The notes below the pieces were generated by a model. That model did no database searches and was not told the DNA's origin. It saw nothing but the letters and a program-made list of their open reading frames with translations. A stretch of 64,000 nt of DNA from positions 3,591,621-3,655,620 of the forward strand of contig CM032809.1 of the NCBI GenBank assembly GCA_019155185.1, given 5' to 3'. This stretch comes from Beaufortia kweichowensis (taxonomy: Eukaryota > Chordata > Actinopteri > Cypriniformes > Gastromyzontidae). Every line of letters begins with the position of its first letter. The first letter of the stretch is position 1. This document shows, one piece after another, positions 1-12,810 of this stretch. The translations under genes and the position numbers were made by a program.

Positions 1-1644
1 AACGTTCATGGTTCATCTCTGACACCACTGTGCTCCCTTCGCTGTTTGAGGTCATGCAGAATTCAAACATTTGCCATAGGAGGCCTTGCTTTTGATTTTG
101 GTGCATCTTCAAGCAAGGGATTTTGTGTTTAATGTGATGCACCGGACAGCAGCTGGGATCAAAGGTGTGTGGACACACGTCTCAGTCAGGAGAAAAGCAG
201 CGTGGTACCACCCTACCGCACAAATAGACAACACAGATGATGGCAGCAGTACAAACAGAGAAAAATAAGAAGAGATATTCTCTCACGAACCGGTTGACAA
301 GCGATGTTCTTTTCGACATGAACATGACAGCATTTCACCAGCTCTCATACAAGCGTTACCCAAACACTGTTTTTAGAGGTGGAGGGTTTTAAGGCTCTAA
401 TTAATATTAGTTCCAGCTCATGAAAAGCTGAGCCCTTTTCATCCTTTCCTCTGGAAGACGTGACTAATCACGGCTGGTACTGTATATGGTAACGCAGCCA
501 TTGTGACCTTGCTGAGCCACTATATTAAGAGAAAAGGCTTATCATGTTGGTGTGAGAGAAAAAGAGAGAGAGCTTTTGGGCAAGATAACCGTATTTACAA
601 ACTGGACAGGTGACACAACTGGTAACCACATTTCTGGTTTCAGTAATACCTCTGTGACCCAAGACAAAGGACATATCACATTCATCACCTTTTCAACTTT
701 TCTGATGTAGGGATATCTGTAAGAAAATGTTTACGCAGTCTTTTATTTTGTTCTCCTAATATTCAGCACAAAATCCAATAGCAGCATTCATCTGACATGT
801 TCATAGTATCATCATCCCCATCATGTAGTTTATATGAAACACATAGTGCTGTAGTTATTCTTAAACCCAATTAAGCTCCCGAGACCCACAACTGACTGGT
901 CTTAAAATGCCTTATTGTAGGGACATCCCCAATTACAAATTAAATTGAGCTGTAATTGGTCCCCTGATGACTTCATCTCTTTATCATCCTATTATTTCTC
1001 ATGTCATCATTCGCTCTCATTTACACGTAACTATCCTCTGACATAATTTAATCTCACATGTGCCGTGTCGTTCTATTACAACGGTTAAATTACGACAGCC
1101 ACTTCCGGTTATGAACACAAAACATCTGGTTTTATCTTACGGAAAAATATTCAATTCAGGATAAATCACTGGGAGTATGACTGTAATCTGAGTACGACTC
1201 CAGTATAAAAAATCAAAATCAAAATGTACAAATTCATTCTTGCTGTGAATCACTATTAAAACTTAAACAACAGACTATAAAAAGTCATCACCAAATGTTT
1301 TACCAAAAAAACGTAAGCAAAAACTGTACTTTGTTACAATATTACACTGGTGCATGTCAACATCAAATGCTTTAATATTTTTCCTTTAGTTGATTTAAAA
1401 ACCGATGATTTAAAACATGCCTTCATTCTTTCTATTGAGATATTGTGCTTACATTATGACTCTATTGGGCAACAATGGCTTCCCGGTTAAAATGATGGCT
1501 CCCCTGATTGAAAAAAAATTCTTAGCAAAAACATAATCATCACATCGCCTTAAGGAAAACAAGATTTTTGTTACCTATATCACCCAGCCTTACAACAAAC
1601 CACCCACCCTTCACGAGAGCGAGAATTAGTGCGTTAGAAAGAAA
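1..1644. other. non-coding, presumed intron
   Basis: A+T-rich. I see no coding exon, repeat family or RNA gene. Confidence 0.5.
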
Positions 1645-1668
1645 AAGAGAGAGAGAGAGAGAGAGAGG
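1645..1668. repeat. microsatellite (GA)n
   Basis: About eleven GA units, at the start of a longer purine-rich stretch to about 1740. Confidence 0.93.
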
Positions 1669-3560
1669 CTACGGAGTGAGCGAGAAAAAGAGCAAGTGAC
1701 TGAGACAGTAGAAAAGAAGAACGAGGGAGTGCGTGAGCCATGAACGCACAAGCATACACATAACCAACAATGGCACCAGCCAACCAATCAGAACGTCCGT
1801 GCGGTGCGCGTCACCCTGACCCCCCCACGCCATCACCCCCCCGTCCCCCTTTACATAATATAATGACTGTTTCAGTCAGCTGCTACAAAAACCAGACTCT
1901 CTTTACTCGGCCCACCCCTCCTTTATCCAACCCCCCTTTTGCATATCGACGCACACACACACCCCGGCCGCCCCCCTCCCTCCTCCCCAGAAACCTGCAC
2001 ACGCGCACTCCACGACAGACTCACTGCTTTGGGCACTACGCCAGCCAACGCAGCAGCAGCTCGGAGATGAAAAGAAAAGAGAGAGAAAAAGCAACCTAGA
2101 GATAGCAAGAAAACCAAAATGGTGAGAGGAAAGATATCACTGAGATCATCCAGGAGATCGATCCCAGGACAACCCGTACTCTAAAAAAACATCAACTTTT
2201 AGAAAAAAAAAACCCCAAACTACATTCGTGACGGTTGTATGTGACATACATGTTCCCTTCTGTCGCATCATCCATTACAATCGACTGGCAAAAACTATTC
2301 GAGAGCTTCTAGGTAGGGAAAAGGCCTAAAAGAGAAGCAGGAAAGAAGAACAATCTGTGTGTGGTTTCACGGGCCATACCGACACAAGACTCACTTTGTG
2401 CCCTTCTAATACAGCTGTGCCACACACCACAAAGCCGAGCAAAAACTGACCCCTCCCTTCTCTCTCCACCCCTCCCCCCTTCCAAAAAAAGTATTCCTTT
2501 TTTTCCTCCCTGCGTTGTAAAAATAAACACACACGCTCACTTTCTGGGGGCCCCTTAAAGGTACTGACCACCACAAACTACTTTTTTTTTTAACGTAACA
2601 CAATGCACATGATCATCAGCGGGTGGGGGTCAGAGTCGGGTGGGCGAAAGATATAGATGAAATCGAGATTAAAGAGAAAATGAACGAAAGAAAAAAGACA
2701 GCAGCGCTCTCCTGACACGCTACCCTGTCATAATGCCAACCCTTAATTCCCCTCTGCCCATCCCCCCACCGGCACACCATTTTCTTTATGCACACGCCAC
2801 TGCTGCCTGTCGATCAGATCACTGCAAGCACAAAAATGTCCTCCTTCTTTTGCCCCCACTGCAAACACCATCACACTCCGAACCCACAAACACACACGCT
2901 GAAAGACCCTTGCCCCGTCCCGAAAAACCTGCCTTTAAAAGTGCATTTTTTGTGTTGATAATAAAACCGAATGCGACCGCACGATGGAATCCGCAGCTCA
3001 TTTCACGCATGATCTGCATCATGACAATTCATTTGGCTGATGTAACCCGCCGCCCCACCTCCCAGACCAACGCGCCGGTGCCATCGCAGAAGGTAGAAGG
3101 TGTCTTGTTTTACACAAGCCCGAGTGATATCCGAATGCTCGGATAGATTCCTTCACGCAAGAGTAACGACGTGTCCTCTTAATTTTCCAAGTTTGCAACA
3201 CGAATCATCCCGAGGCGCATCGCTTATCGTGAAAGAGCAGGGGTTTGCGCCCATCTTCGCTACACCAACTCTTACACCTCCCCCATCTTCTGAGTCTGGC
3301 CCATCTCCCAAATCTGCCTGTTCTCATGCAGCCCCTCTGATCAACCACCCGCTCAATTGGCTAGATTAAGCCTTTCCTGTTTGCAGCATCTGATGCAGAG
3401 CACGGAGACCTCAAAATGGCTGCTATGCAATCACTAAGGTGTGTGCGTGCCCACCCTGATAAATAAAAACCCATCAAAAGTCTTTCTGGCACCAGAAGCA
3501 GATTAGTTGGAATTGCAGATCTTAAAAGTAAAGAGTGATTTATAGTAAATGGCAAGCGTT
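1669..3560. promoter_or_regulatory. C-rich and CpG-bearing block, possible alternative promoter region
   Basis: Strong strand asymmetry: C runs at 1815-1850 and 1930-1990 and purine runs at 2065-2100. There is a CCAAT at 1783-1787 and a rightward ATG followed at once by donor GTGAGA (2119-2127). CpGs recur at 2980-3090. These features suit a promoter and first exon, but no downstream coding exon was found. Confidence 0.3.
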
Positions 3561-3776
3561 GACGCAGTTACCTAGTTAAGTCAGCAGGAAACAGGTTTGG
3601 GGTAGGGTCATACAGGGTGAGCTACATGAACACATGGGACAGACCAGCAATAGGTGATGTCTGGATACCAGCTTCAATATGTTTTCTCTGTAACAGTGAA
3701 ATTTGGGAGAATAAGACGTTGTTTTAATTTTAATACATGCATCAATTAAACTTAAGAATGTAAACGATTTGACTTT

Positions 3777-3932
3777 GGGTAGTTTACAAATATACTGTAA
3801 ATGAGTCCTATGGTGTGATGTAACAAAAATGTAGGAAAAAAACATTGAAGATAAATCTCTCTCATCCTATTTGTTATTAGGAATTGTTGTCACACCATAG
3901 GACACATTTACATATATATTTGTCAACTACCC
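3777..3932. repeat. hairpin: about 45-bp inverted repeat with a loop of about 65 bases
   Basis: The left arm (about 3777-3824) and right arm (about 3886-3932) are near-perfect reverse complements. Both carry TCCTATGGTGTGA or its complement and GGGTAGTT at the outer end, with about five mismatches. It is most likely a miniature fold-back element or the end of one. Confidence 0.75.
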
Positions 3933-4029
3933 TTTTTCACTTTGAATTTTTCAATCACTTTAAACCCACTTTTGAAGAAGTTAAACAACTCTTGACGACT
4001 CTCTACTACAATATTGTACAGAAGACATC

Positions 4030-4440
4030 ATGCAAGCTCAAGTGTATTTCCTCCTATTGGTATTCGCCACATCACAGCTTATTGACAAAGTTCAACTATT
4101 CTTAACTTTGTTGAATCAATGTACCCACACTTTATCGCCAACGAATTCAGTCGCTTACAATGTTGCAGACTTTTACCAAAAACTGAATGACTCTCATCTG
4201 CGTTGTTCCTGCAAGACAATAAAAGTGTTTACAGGTCAAGATGTGCAACAGTAAGGATGTAGTAGACCCTTTAAGTCTGAATCGCCTTCTTACAGCCGTC
4301 CTTAAATACACTTCTGTGGACTTTAGAGTAGAGGAGGATCAAAAGATTTTATGTCATCTGTGCAGTGGAGGTTTGAATTTGACATTTATCATGTCAGAAC
4401 TATGGGTCATGAGTAAACAGTTTGTAAAATAATAAACATC
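4030..4440 (+). pseudogene. frameshifted small ORF pair resembling a secreted protein; unidentified
   Basis: ORF A (4030-4254) encodes 74 aa and begins MQAQVYFLLLVFATSQ, a plausible signal peptide, with Cys-containing SHLRCSCKTIKVF near its end. ORF B, in the +1 frame, overlaps A from 4241 and runs to 4432. It contains NRLLTAVLKYTSVDFRVEE. An AATAAA lies at 4431-4436, overlapping the stop region. One shift near 4235-4250 would join them into a chain of about 135 aa. Size, leader and paired Cys are cytokine-like, but I recognise no family. It may be a chance arrangement or a dead retrocopy. Confidence 0.25.
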
Positions 4441-7400
4441 CCCCTCATTTTATCGCGATGGGTACGGAGACAAAACCGCAGCCAAATCAGGACTGGATTT
4501 AAATACTTAATCTAACATGGATTTTAATCTAACCTCACCCTGAATAAAAAGTAAGGCATATATTAGAATTACAGAAAACCGGCACCATTAATATCGCCTA
4601 TAAATCACGCAACGATAACTATTATGCTAATTGGCGAAAAACTTGGCCGGAGTCGCTTTCAATGTGATCACGTAGTGACCGTGTTTGCTGCCAAGCCAGC
4701 AAAGTTTCAAACAATTACAGCCGATTTTATTAGGCTAAATTCAGAAACGGATTCCCGTTTCCAAAACTGCCGTGCACCCGGCGCTTCTGGCACGCCGCAG
4801 AATGAAATGTCAACAAGGTGACGACCCTCCATTTGCCATTAGGAGGTTTATCTTCAGCTCCTCAGCAGCTGGCTGCCACTCTGTGAACTCGCTTTCACAA
4901 GCGTCAAAGCACCAGCGAGAGTGTGACCTCCCCCAGGGTGCGTAAAACAGAAATATGACTTGAACAAGCAGACCCGGGCCTCACGATCTCATACCGCAGC
5001 TTCTTGTGCAGCTACAAGTCTGATGGAGACGCAGAGCAGATGACAACACCTGTTTGGTCAAGACCCGTCACTTTTCTCTCACTCTACATGATCTCTGCTC
5101 TGCTACTCGCCACCTGAGAAAGGTTTTGTTGGATCAAAAAGGCAGCGCAAGGCAAGACAAAAAGTGGAAAATGAACAAACACAGCACACTTGATCAAAAT
5201 CATGCACTCTGGACCAAACAGATGCTTTAGGGGCTAACTAGTTCACAACAGTTACTTGTCACCTTTCTGTTTTCAAATTAGTCTTCCAACTGAGTAAGTC
5301 CCCTGATCAATATGGACTGGCAGAACACTTGGGCTTAAAAGTGTGAAAGATGTCAACATAACAGCTCCCTAAACCCCTCAAGAACATGAATCAAATGACT
5401 TTACGGAACATGGCCTTAAATTACGAAACTAGTAAGCTTTTTGTGGGGTTTATAAGGTTTATAGAGAGCGTGATGTTAAGCTTTTTCAGGTACTTCTCTT
5501 TAGGACGAGTAAAACGGATCATTTACTTCAAAAAGCCCCAAAACATTTTCTACCAACACAGGTTTAGTACCAAAATGACACAAGGCATCAGAAACAAAGA
5601 ATCATACATATATTAATCTATAAATTTAGCCCAATTTGGACTGGACAACCTACCATGTGGAAAAAAGATCACTTTTCAGAAATTTAAAGTCAAATTTTAA
5701 GCTGATTCATATACAATTAAGTTGAAACTGAAGTGAACTGGACCATGAGCTAAACAGAAAGAGATCAAAGCTGCATTAATCTTTGCTGTTGTCATGACAA
5801 TCAGTAAGTGTCTTGTTTTCTGACAACTCACGTACTACAAGACCTGCGCCACAAAATGCCTACTGTAAATAATCAAATGAGTAGGATGTATAAATACATG
5901 ATATTCGTAATATAGTAGACAAACAACAAATGGATGACAATCTATCTGTTGGTATGTTTAAACGTGCAACTAGTAGACATTTTGCAATCCCATAATGCCA
6001 CTGGAGGTAAGAAGCCTTTCTAGACGTACAACAAAATGACTGAGAGCTTCAAACTGACGGCTCTTTGTGTTATCATCGAGTACAAAGAAAGTTGTTTCTT
6101 TCCTTAAAACTGTACAGGTTTAACAACACCCACATAAACTTTCAATCAGTTTCTATCAAATTTTCTGGCTACATTTCAACAAGTTTCTCAAAAACACTGG
6201 ACTACTCGCTTATCACACTGGTGCAATGTAAAAACAATGTGCTTCTTAAAGTGAGGACAATGTGAAATGAGCCCTGAGGTGCACCACCTGAACAATGAAT
6301 ATTTAGGCTGGACAGGCATGTGTGCATTTTAATGTTGTGCTAGTGGGCAGTGGTCTTGTGGTCTCTGTGGCACTACATGCGGCAAATCTTCGATAGACTG
6401 TAATATCAACATTAATTATTAGAACTGGGGCTCGGGGAAATAATAGTGCAACACTGCAATAAAGCATATGAGTATTCAGAGGGTAGTATACTACAGACTG
6501 ATACAACAGCTAGGCATCTCTAAAAAAAGACACTCAAAGAGTGTTCAAAGTTTAAAAACAAACAAACTTATGACTAGCACACAACAGCACTGCATTTTTA
6601 CATTATGCTAATAGTCAACACTAAAAATTTGGAAACAAAAGCAACCCTAAATAATCAAAGAATGCTAAACCATTTCACGGATCATTAATCTGAATTACAA
6701 AAGAAAACGCAATATGACTTTAGAAAAAGAACCTTACCCCATATTAGCATGCGGCTTGAAGCGGAGACTTTGTCGTCTCTTAAATCGGAGTTTAACTTCT
6801 CACAGTAAGGTTGCTTAAAGTTGTTCTTGAGCGTACGAGAATGCTATTCAAAGCGCATGCCACCTAAGGAATCTCACCAGAGCTCCACATCAATTGTATT
6901 CATAAGATGCAAATGAAAATTCAAATTAAAAAAAGCTTGTTGACATATTTATCAGTTTAAATCATCTCTCATCACTCGCAATCCAGCCGCAACGTGATGC
7001 AAATAAAATTGAGATGTTAAAAGTCAGCGGCACAGTGATGTCACTGAAAGCTAGGTTGCTGTGGGGGAATTTCGGGACAGCTTATTAGCGTACAGTCGCC
7101 GAAACAGCACGCGGCAACCACTGTGCCGACAGGAATTTCAAAAACACTTCTGGGAGGTTGAGCAGAGTACAGTATCTAATCTTAATGGTTAATTCGCTAA
7201 TTGGACCGTTGTCCTCACCAACGACCTACACAATGGCTAACCATTACTGTATATTACTCAGAAGCGAGATCTGCTGGGAATATGACCAAAATTTGCATAC
7301 GGACGGTTTCTGACACTAATGAGGCCAATTAGGCGGATGGCGCCCATGGCAACAGCGTTGTAATTGGTTGGCTTGATGTGTATGGGACGTATGGGTAACA

Positions 7401-7650
7401 GGATGTGGGTTGAGTCAATAATGTGTTTTGGAGCTGCCGGCGCATGATGCATTTGATGCCTTACCTTAATGCACCTCTGCAGATTCAGCGCGTACCTGAG
7501 GGTAAACCAACAAGGATGAGACTGCGACAAAGCAGATTGGTAGACGTACCTGCAAAGCCACACAACACACCCACACAAGAGGAAGCCTGTCCTGCACGCG
7601 CAAAACATTCACAACCATCTGCATAGAGCGTAACACATGCACCCAACGTT
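4441..7650. other. non-coding, presumed intron
   Basis: No gene seen. Repeat-free blocks with more balanced composition at 4640-5110 and 6990-7350 could be conserved elements. Confidence 0.45.
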
Positions 7651-7659
7651 GCTGCTTTT

Positions 7660-8125
7660 GACAGAAGGGACGAGAACACTGCCGATTTCGCCGTCCCGGC
7701 GTCTGTGCGCGCCGCTACACACCTAGCCAGAAATGGCGTCTCCCGCTCACTGTACTGTTCAGCCACAACACTTAAAATCTCGGTCTTCATTAAACAAGAC
7801 AACAGCTCATTGTGGCCGTTGCCATGACAACAGGCCCTTCTATTTTTAAGCCGTGCCACTAATCAATTCCTGTTCTGCTGTCGCCCGAGGGAGGGAGGGG
7901 CGGTTCAGGAGGAGGGTGGGGGCAGTAGCAGGGGGCAAAGGGGAGGAAGTGTGTGGGGGAGTGAGGCTGAAGACAAAGAGACCAAATAAAGACGGCAACA
8001 AGATCTTTAAGATACCGAAGGAGGTGGCGAACGCAACAGCGGTTAAAATGGCCTACGGTGAGGTAACGCGCCTCGAACGCAAACCAGGTTTTCTGTTCAA
8101 TATGAGCAGTAAGGAACCGTGTTAA
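7660..8125. promoter_or_regulatory. CpG- and G-rich block, possible alternative promoter
   Basis: A CpG-dense 7680-7730 is followed by G runs at 7885-7960. A rightward ATGGCCTACG is followed by donor GTGAGG (8048-8063). A leftward donor GTGTGT lies at about 7718. Neither was linked to a second exon. Confidence 0.25.
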
Positions 8126-11004
8126 GCAGAGGCCCGCGGTAAGCGCAGGTACCACACAGGCCTGAAACTGTAGCTTTAAATACTATAAAGGATTCTGGGA
8201 GAAACCAAGATTTTGACCCAGACCACACTGACAAGGCAAGCAATATACTCTAAAAGTGTCCCAAGCTAACTTTTCTACCACAACTGCAAACACCAGTGGA
8301 AAATGTACCATTTGTTAACTTGTATTGCATTGTAGCAAAAAACTTTCTGTCCCCGTGGCAAAAAGGGGATTGTTTAGCAGTTTTGTGAGCAGTGTATAAA
8401 AGACAAGCCTGTCTTTCAATGACCGGGCACCTGTCACAAAAACCTGAAGAGACAAAGTGATTTTCTACCTTAAACGTTTGTTTTGCTGTCTTAATACAAG
8501 TACCACTCCACATACGCTTTAGATATATAAAACAAAACCTCAGGACATTCTAGATAAAGTATCAATGGCAGAACTTTCATGAGATAAAATTAAAGACAGT
8601 CACATATGTTTTCGTTAGTAGCATGTCTTTGATTTCAATCTCTCACATTACATCACTAAGGGTCAGATAATCATGCTTACACTCCAACTAAAACCATATT
8701 CGTTTCTTAACCTTCTACTCACCAAAGCCAATTTTTTCAGAACATTTTACAGGTTATAATTCAAAACCTGGACCCGACCTTATCCGCGCACACTCTCGTT
8801 CTCTCAATAAAGATCTTCTCTTGGACTTCAATTGGCCGTGACAGGCCCAGTGACACAGTTTCCTCTCAGCTGCTCTTCCTCACGATGAAGGAACCCTCAC
8901 ATCCAAATTTCAGTTTCAATTGAGCAGGGGAAATAGGTAGACGGAAGGTTTTCTGAAAGAGTCGCCGACCGTGGAGAGCCGAGCCGAGAACAAAGCTAGA
9001 GACCTATTTATACAAGATACAGACAGACTTCAAGGTTAAGAAGGAACACAATCTAATACTCATGCCAAAAGAGAGAAATCGCAACACAAATAAACACAGA
9101 TGGAGATTTCAATCCAAAAAACGCACAGAGGAGGAGCGATCGCTGAAAGATGTGGCTACAGCAGAAAGATGCTGAACGACATGAAAGATGGTCACAACAT
9201 AATCATAACTTATTTGATTCAAACCACACAGAGAAAGAAAAATATTGCCTTTGTATTTTTGCCAGTCAAGAATGTTTAATTTACAGTCTGCCATTTAGTC
9301 ACGAGTTTATGACTGAAACTCGAAAGAGAACCCGTGTTGAAAAATGCAAATTTGCTATTCTGAACTGAAGGCCATAATATTATAACTAAGGTGATTAATT
9401 ATGCCAAATCAACAAAACAATCCAAATAATCATTTCAGGAAACTATGATTGGTCCGACTGGCTGTGCTTTTACGAATATGAGAAAGCCTTGCAGCATGAA
9501 TAAATGCATGACATGTTTGTTTCAGGCATTGCTGAACTGATGTCATCCTTGGTGAGAATTAGTATCCTGTTTCTTTAAAAAAAAAAAAAAAAGGCAGGGA
9601 GTTACAATATCTTTTTTTCACCAGGGTACCCAATGGAGTCAAAATGCAAGAGAGCCAGTCTAAGCCGGTTTGTAACCTCAGGGTATGGAATTATCTCTTA
9701 ATATGTAGCCGTTAGTGGTCAGGACGTCACACGAACAGAGAGAGAGAGAAAGAGAGACAGGGAGAGAGAGAAAAAGAGAGAGAGAAAAGGAGGGGGGCCA
9801 AGGGGGCAGTAAGGAAGAAAATGTACTTCTTATGAGACGCTGAATCTAAAACCTGGCACCTTGTCAAGACGGCTCATTGCGGAACTTCAGACCACAGGGT
9901 GGGGCATACGTTGTTTAAACAAAAAGAAAAAAAGGGAAAATGCAGGAACGTGAGCCATCTGGAGAAAGCGAGGTAGCAAAGATTTTAAAATGGGGTTGAA
10001 TTGGGTCGGAGGCATGGAGGACAGGAGAGCGTCACACATGAATCAAGCGTATGCAAAAACAGCCCTACCAACATCATTAATGATAAAAATACAAAAAATA
10101 AGGGATATTTGCACAAAATATACAGAAAAAAAATCAGTGCACACTACCTTTGCACACATGACCAGCGCTTTATCAACTTGAGATAAAATCTGCAGGCAGA
10201 GGCTCTCTTCTGACGCTCAAAGAAATGGGCACACACAGACACTCGAGGAAACATGATTTCCACCAAAGAACCAGCGCTGTGGAAAAGCAGATAGGCTTGG
10301 AGACATGAACTACAGACCTGAAACTTTAGAAAATCTGCGTTTACATCCTTAGTAACTGTTTAAAGAGATCAAGCACCCTTCCTGACTCGAATGGAGTGAC
10401 CGGGAAATAACGCCTGTGGCTGAATGGGGTGATATGAGGGAGGATGCTTAAATGTACTAAGGTTCAATTTGTTAATCTGCTTGAACACCGTAATAAGACA
10501 AAGAGGCATTTGTGGAGGGATTATGGGAATTGAATCTTACGGTTGCGCAAGTACGCAGAGTCTGCTATAATTCTTATCAAGGTTACCTACCACAGGTACA
10601 GCAGGTTTCAGATATTTCCTCAAAGGCATTAGCTAAATTATTTATTTTCCCACACTCGATATTGTTACGATGTGATCTTGAATTTAAACATTTTTCAGCT
10701 TATGCTGCACAATGTAACTGAGAAAGTCAGTGACTGTTAACTTTACCTTAAAGAGCAGGAATCTCATACTGTACACAGTATATACAGTAACTTCAGTGCC
10801 AAAATGGTTATAAACAAGTCGGGTACCAAGTACTAGCTAATGGAACTATAAAAAGGATTTGATGACTGCATTTCTGCTGCAGGTTTCGTCAAAATGATGC
10901 AATGCCATATACAATCTCAAGCCCATCAATATTAATAGCTAAACCACCCCATGAAGAATGCAACGATACAGGGACATGCTTTGGTGGATAAATTCCACTT
11001 GGTT
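8126..11004. other. non-coding, presumed intron
   Basis: A+T-rich with a poly-A run at 9578-9591 and the purine tract. No exon recognised. Confidence 0.45.
9735..9806 (+). repeat. purine tract, imperfect (GA)n with G runs
   Basis: Almost pure A/G over about 65 bases, including GGAGGGGGG at its right end. Such polypurine tracts can adopt triplex or unusual structures. Confidence 0.85.
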
Positions 11005-11277
11005 TTACATCTCATACAGAATGAAGCGATCTAGCAGTGATGAGATGAGTTGATCGAACCTCGCGCTTCGACAGTCACCTGTCTGGGGATTCTTATATAC
11101 TGATACCGCTTTCTTTAATCGCATAACAGATCTATGTGCTTCATTTTCACTCGCAGCTTCCGTCTCGCTACAATCTAATACGTCGCAGAATGATGAAAAC
11201 TGCTTGGGCTCAATCAATAGCTCTGAATTTTTCAACCACAGCCAATACCTGCACTCTTTGCAATTAATGCAGTCCAC
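11005..11277 (-). other. isolated 90-codon open frame, not recognised
   Basis: Open from just after a TGA at the right to TAA at 11007-11005, with no ATG at its start. It contains CSETEAASENEAHRSVMRL and FDQLISSLLDRFILYEM, a balanced and helix-prone composition. It could be an exon of the leftward gene or a transposon fragment. The flanking splice signals are not convincing. Confidence 0.15.
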
Positions 11278-11559
11278 ATCTCATCTTCTGAGAATTCCCA
11301 CCTGAGAGAGGCTGAGGAAATTAACAACAATCCAGTGACGAACAGGCTTTTGAAGCTTAAGAAACTCATCTATTTCACGATCGGGATGGTCAGTCACCAT
11401 CTATGGGGAAAACGGAAAGGAAAAACGAGCTTAACGCATCAGTCACAGTTACATCCCAATAAAATTCACGACTACTTTCACGTGCAACTGTGCAAGCTTC
11501 CGGTGGCATATTCGCATTCTTCAAGCGTCAACGTAAGAGACCCGTCATGTCGTTTCTTG

Positions 11560-11695
11560 CTGCTGTTTATCCAGCTAAAGCATCAGGGAGGCCCTCTAAT
11601 TAAACTTCACAGGAAGCCATTCATCTGGGCTGATTGTTTCTGCGTGGGGTTTAATAAGCCTTGCATGAGGCCCGCAGAACGCAGCCTCCCCATTC
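11560..11695. promoter_or_regulatory. candidate conserved non-coding element
   Basis: A repeat-free, balanced-composition block with the homeodomain-type core CTAATTAAAC and a GCATGAGGCCCGCAGAACGC stretch. It stands out from A+T-rich flanks. The call rests on composition only. Confidence 0.2.
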
Positions 11696-11885
11696 AGGTG
11701 TTAACAAGACCAGCGCACCAACAAACACGCAATACATTACAGTCGGCTGAAACATTCCCTCTCTTCACCTTCCCACTGTGCCCACCTTAGATCACAACTA
11801 AAATGGTGGAGAATAATTAATCAGCAACTGACAGACCCGAACAGAAAAGCTCAGGCGTCAAAGGGACCTTACGCAACCGACGACC

Positions 11886-12618
11886 TGCAAACGGTTTTAG
11901 ACAAAATTCTTAGACACGTTAGTAATTTCAGTTCTTTACATCTTTTGCTGTAATGTATCAGTAGGAAATATCAGTTTACATTTCTTTTGCCATTATTTGT
12001 AATAATCCAGTGAGACTTTTGTATGCAGGAGGAGTAACAACAGCCGGTGCTCCACACAGAGATCTGTTCTCACCATCATCAAGTCCATCTTTTATAACAT
12101 GAAGAAAGAGAAAACAAAACTGAGACAGACTAAATCCAGAAGAACTGTGGCAATGTCTAGGACAAATACTGCTTTAAGTGCAATTGGTGGTCAAACCAAA
12201 TATTGATTTGATTTAGTTAACAGAAGTCAGATGATAAATAAAATCAATTTATGACATTATTTTTAAAGGCATCCCCAATTTAGTGCCCAAATATCGTCAC
12301 AGTACTGTAGCTTTGCAGATAGATTTCATCAAGCGTCTCAGAGACATTGCCACAGTTCTTCTGGATTTAGTCTGTCTTAGTTTTTCTCTTTCTTCTTGAT
12401 GATGGTGAGACCAGATCTCCGTGTGGAGCACCGGCTGTTGTTGACTCCTTGTGCATACAAAAATCTTACTGGATTATTACAAATAATGGCAAAATGAATG
12501 TTTGTATATGTAAACTGATATTTGGTATACTACAGCAAAGTATATAACTAACTGGACTAGAAAAAAATTTTTGGGGGGGGTGAAAATACTAATGTGCCTA
12601 AGACTTTTGCACAGTACG
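11886..12618. mobile_element. fold-back / MITE-like DNA element, nearly full palindrome (about 0.73 kb)
   Basis: Two arms of about 290-300 bases are inverted copies. Examples are GCCGGTGCTCCACACAGAGA at left against TCCGTGTGGAGCACCGGC at right, and AGAACTGTGGCAATGTCT against AGACATTGCCACAGTTCT. The right outer end is CCTAAGACTTTTGCACAGTA; the left outer end is a diverged copy. A spacer of about 165 bases lies between the inner ends. It has no transposase, so it is non-autonomous. Confidence 0.85.
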
Positions 12619-12810
12619 GTACATCTAAAAACAGACTCTGATGACCCAGGCAGACTGGTAGTTTATATACCTTTTATGACAATATTTTTACTGGCATAAT
12701 TATTTTTAAAAAATCATTTTATTCAACAAATGTATATGCATTTTCTTCACAAAAAATAAATAATAGATGGAAATTATACTTTTAACTATGACATAGACTA
12801 ACTGGTTTAT

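Noticed and set aside
1770..2099. Plus-strand open frame rich in Pro, Thr and His
   Set aside because: It is explained by C-rich and CA-rich low-complexity sequence. Overlapping frames on the opposite strand are equally open.
2733..3146. Plus-strand open frame of 137 codons
   Set aside because: Composition follows the local C-rich DNA. There is no domain, and overlapping open frames lie on both strands.
7485..7859. Minus-strand open frame of 124 codons
   Set aside because: It lies in a CpG-rich block where stops are rare. It has no recognisable domain, overlaps open frames on the other strand and lacks convincing splice context.
11335..11790. Plus-strand open frame of 151 codons
   Set aside because: The longest frame in the left region, but with no recognisable domain or codon bias. 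It overlaps the candidate conserved non-coding block at 11.56-11.70 kb, which explains the unusual composition better.
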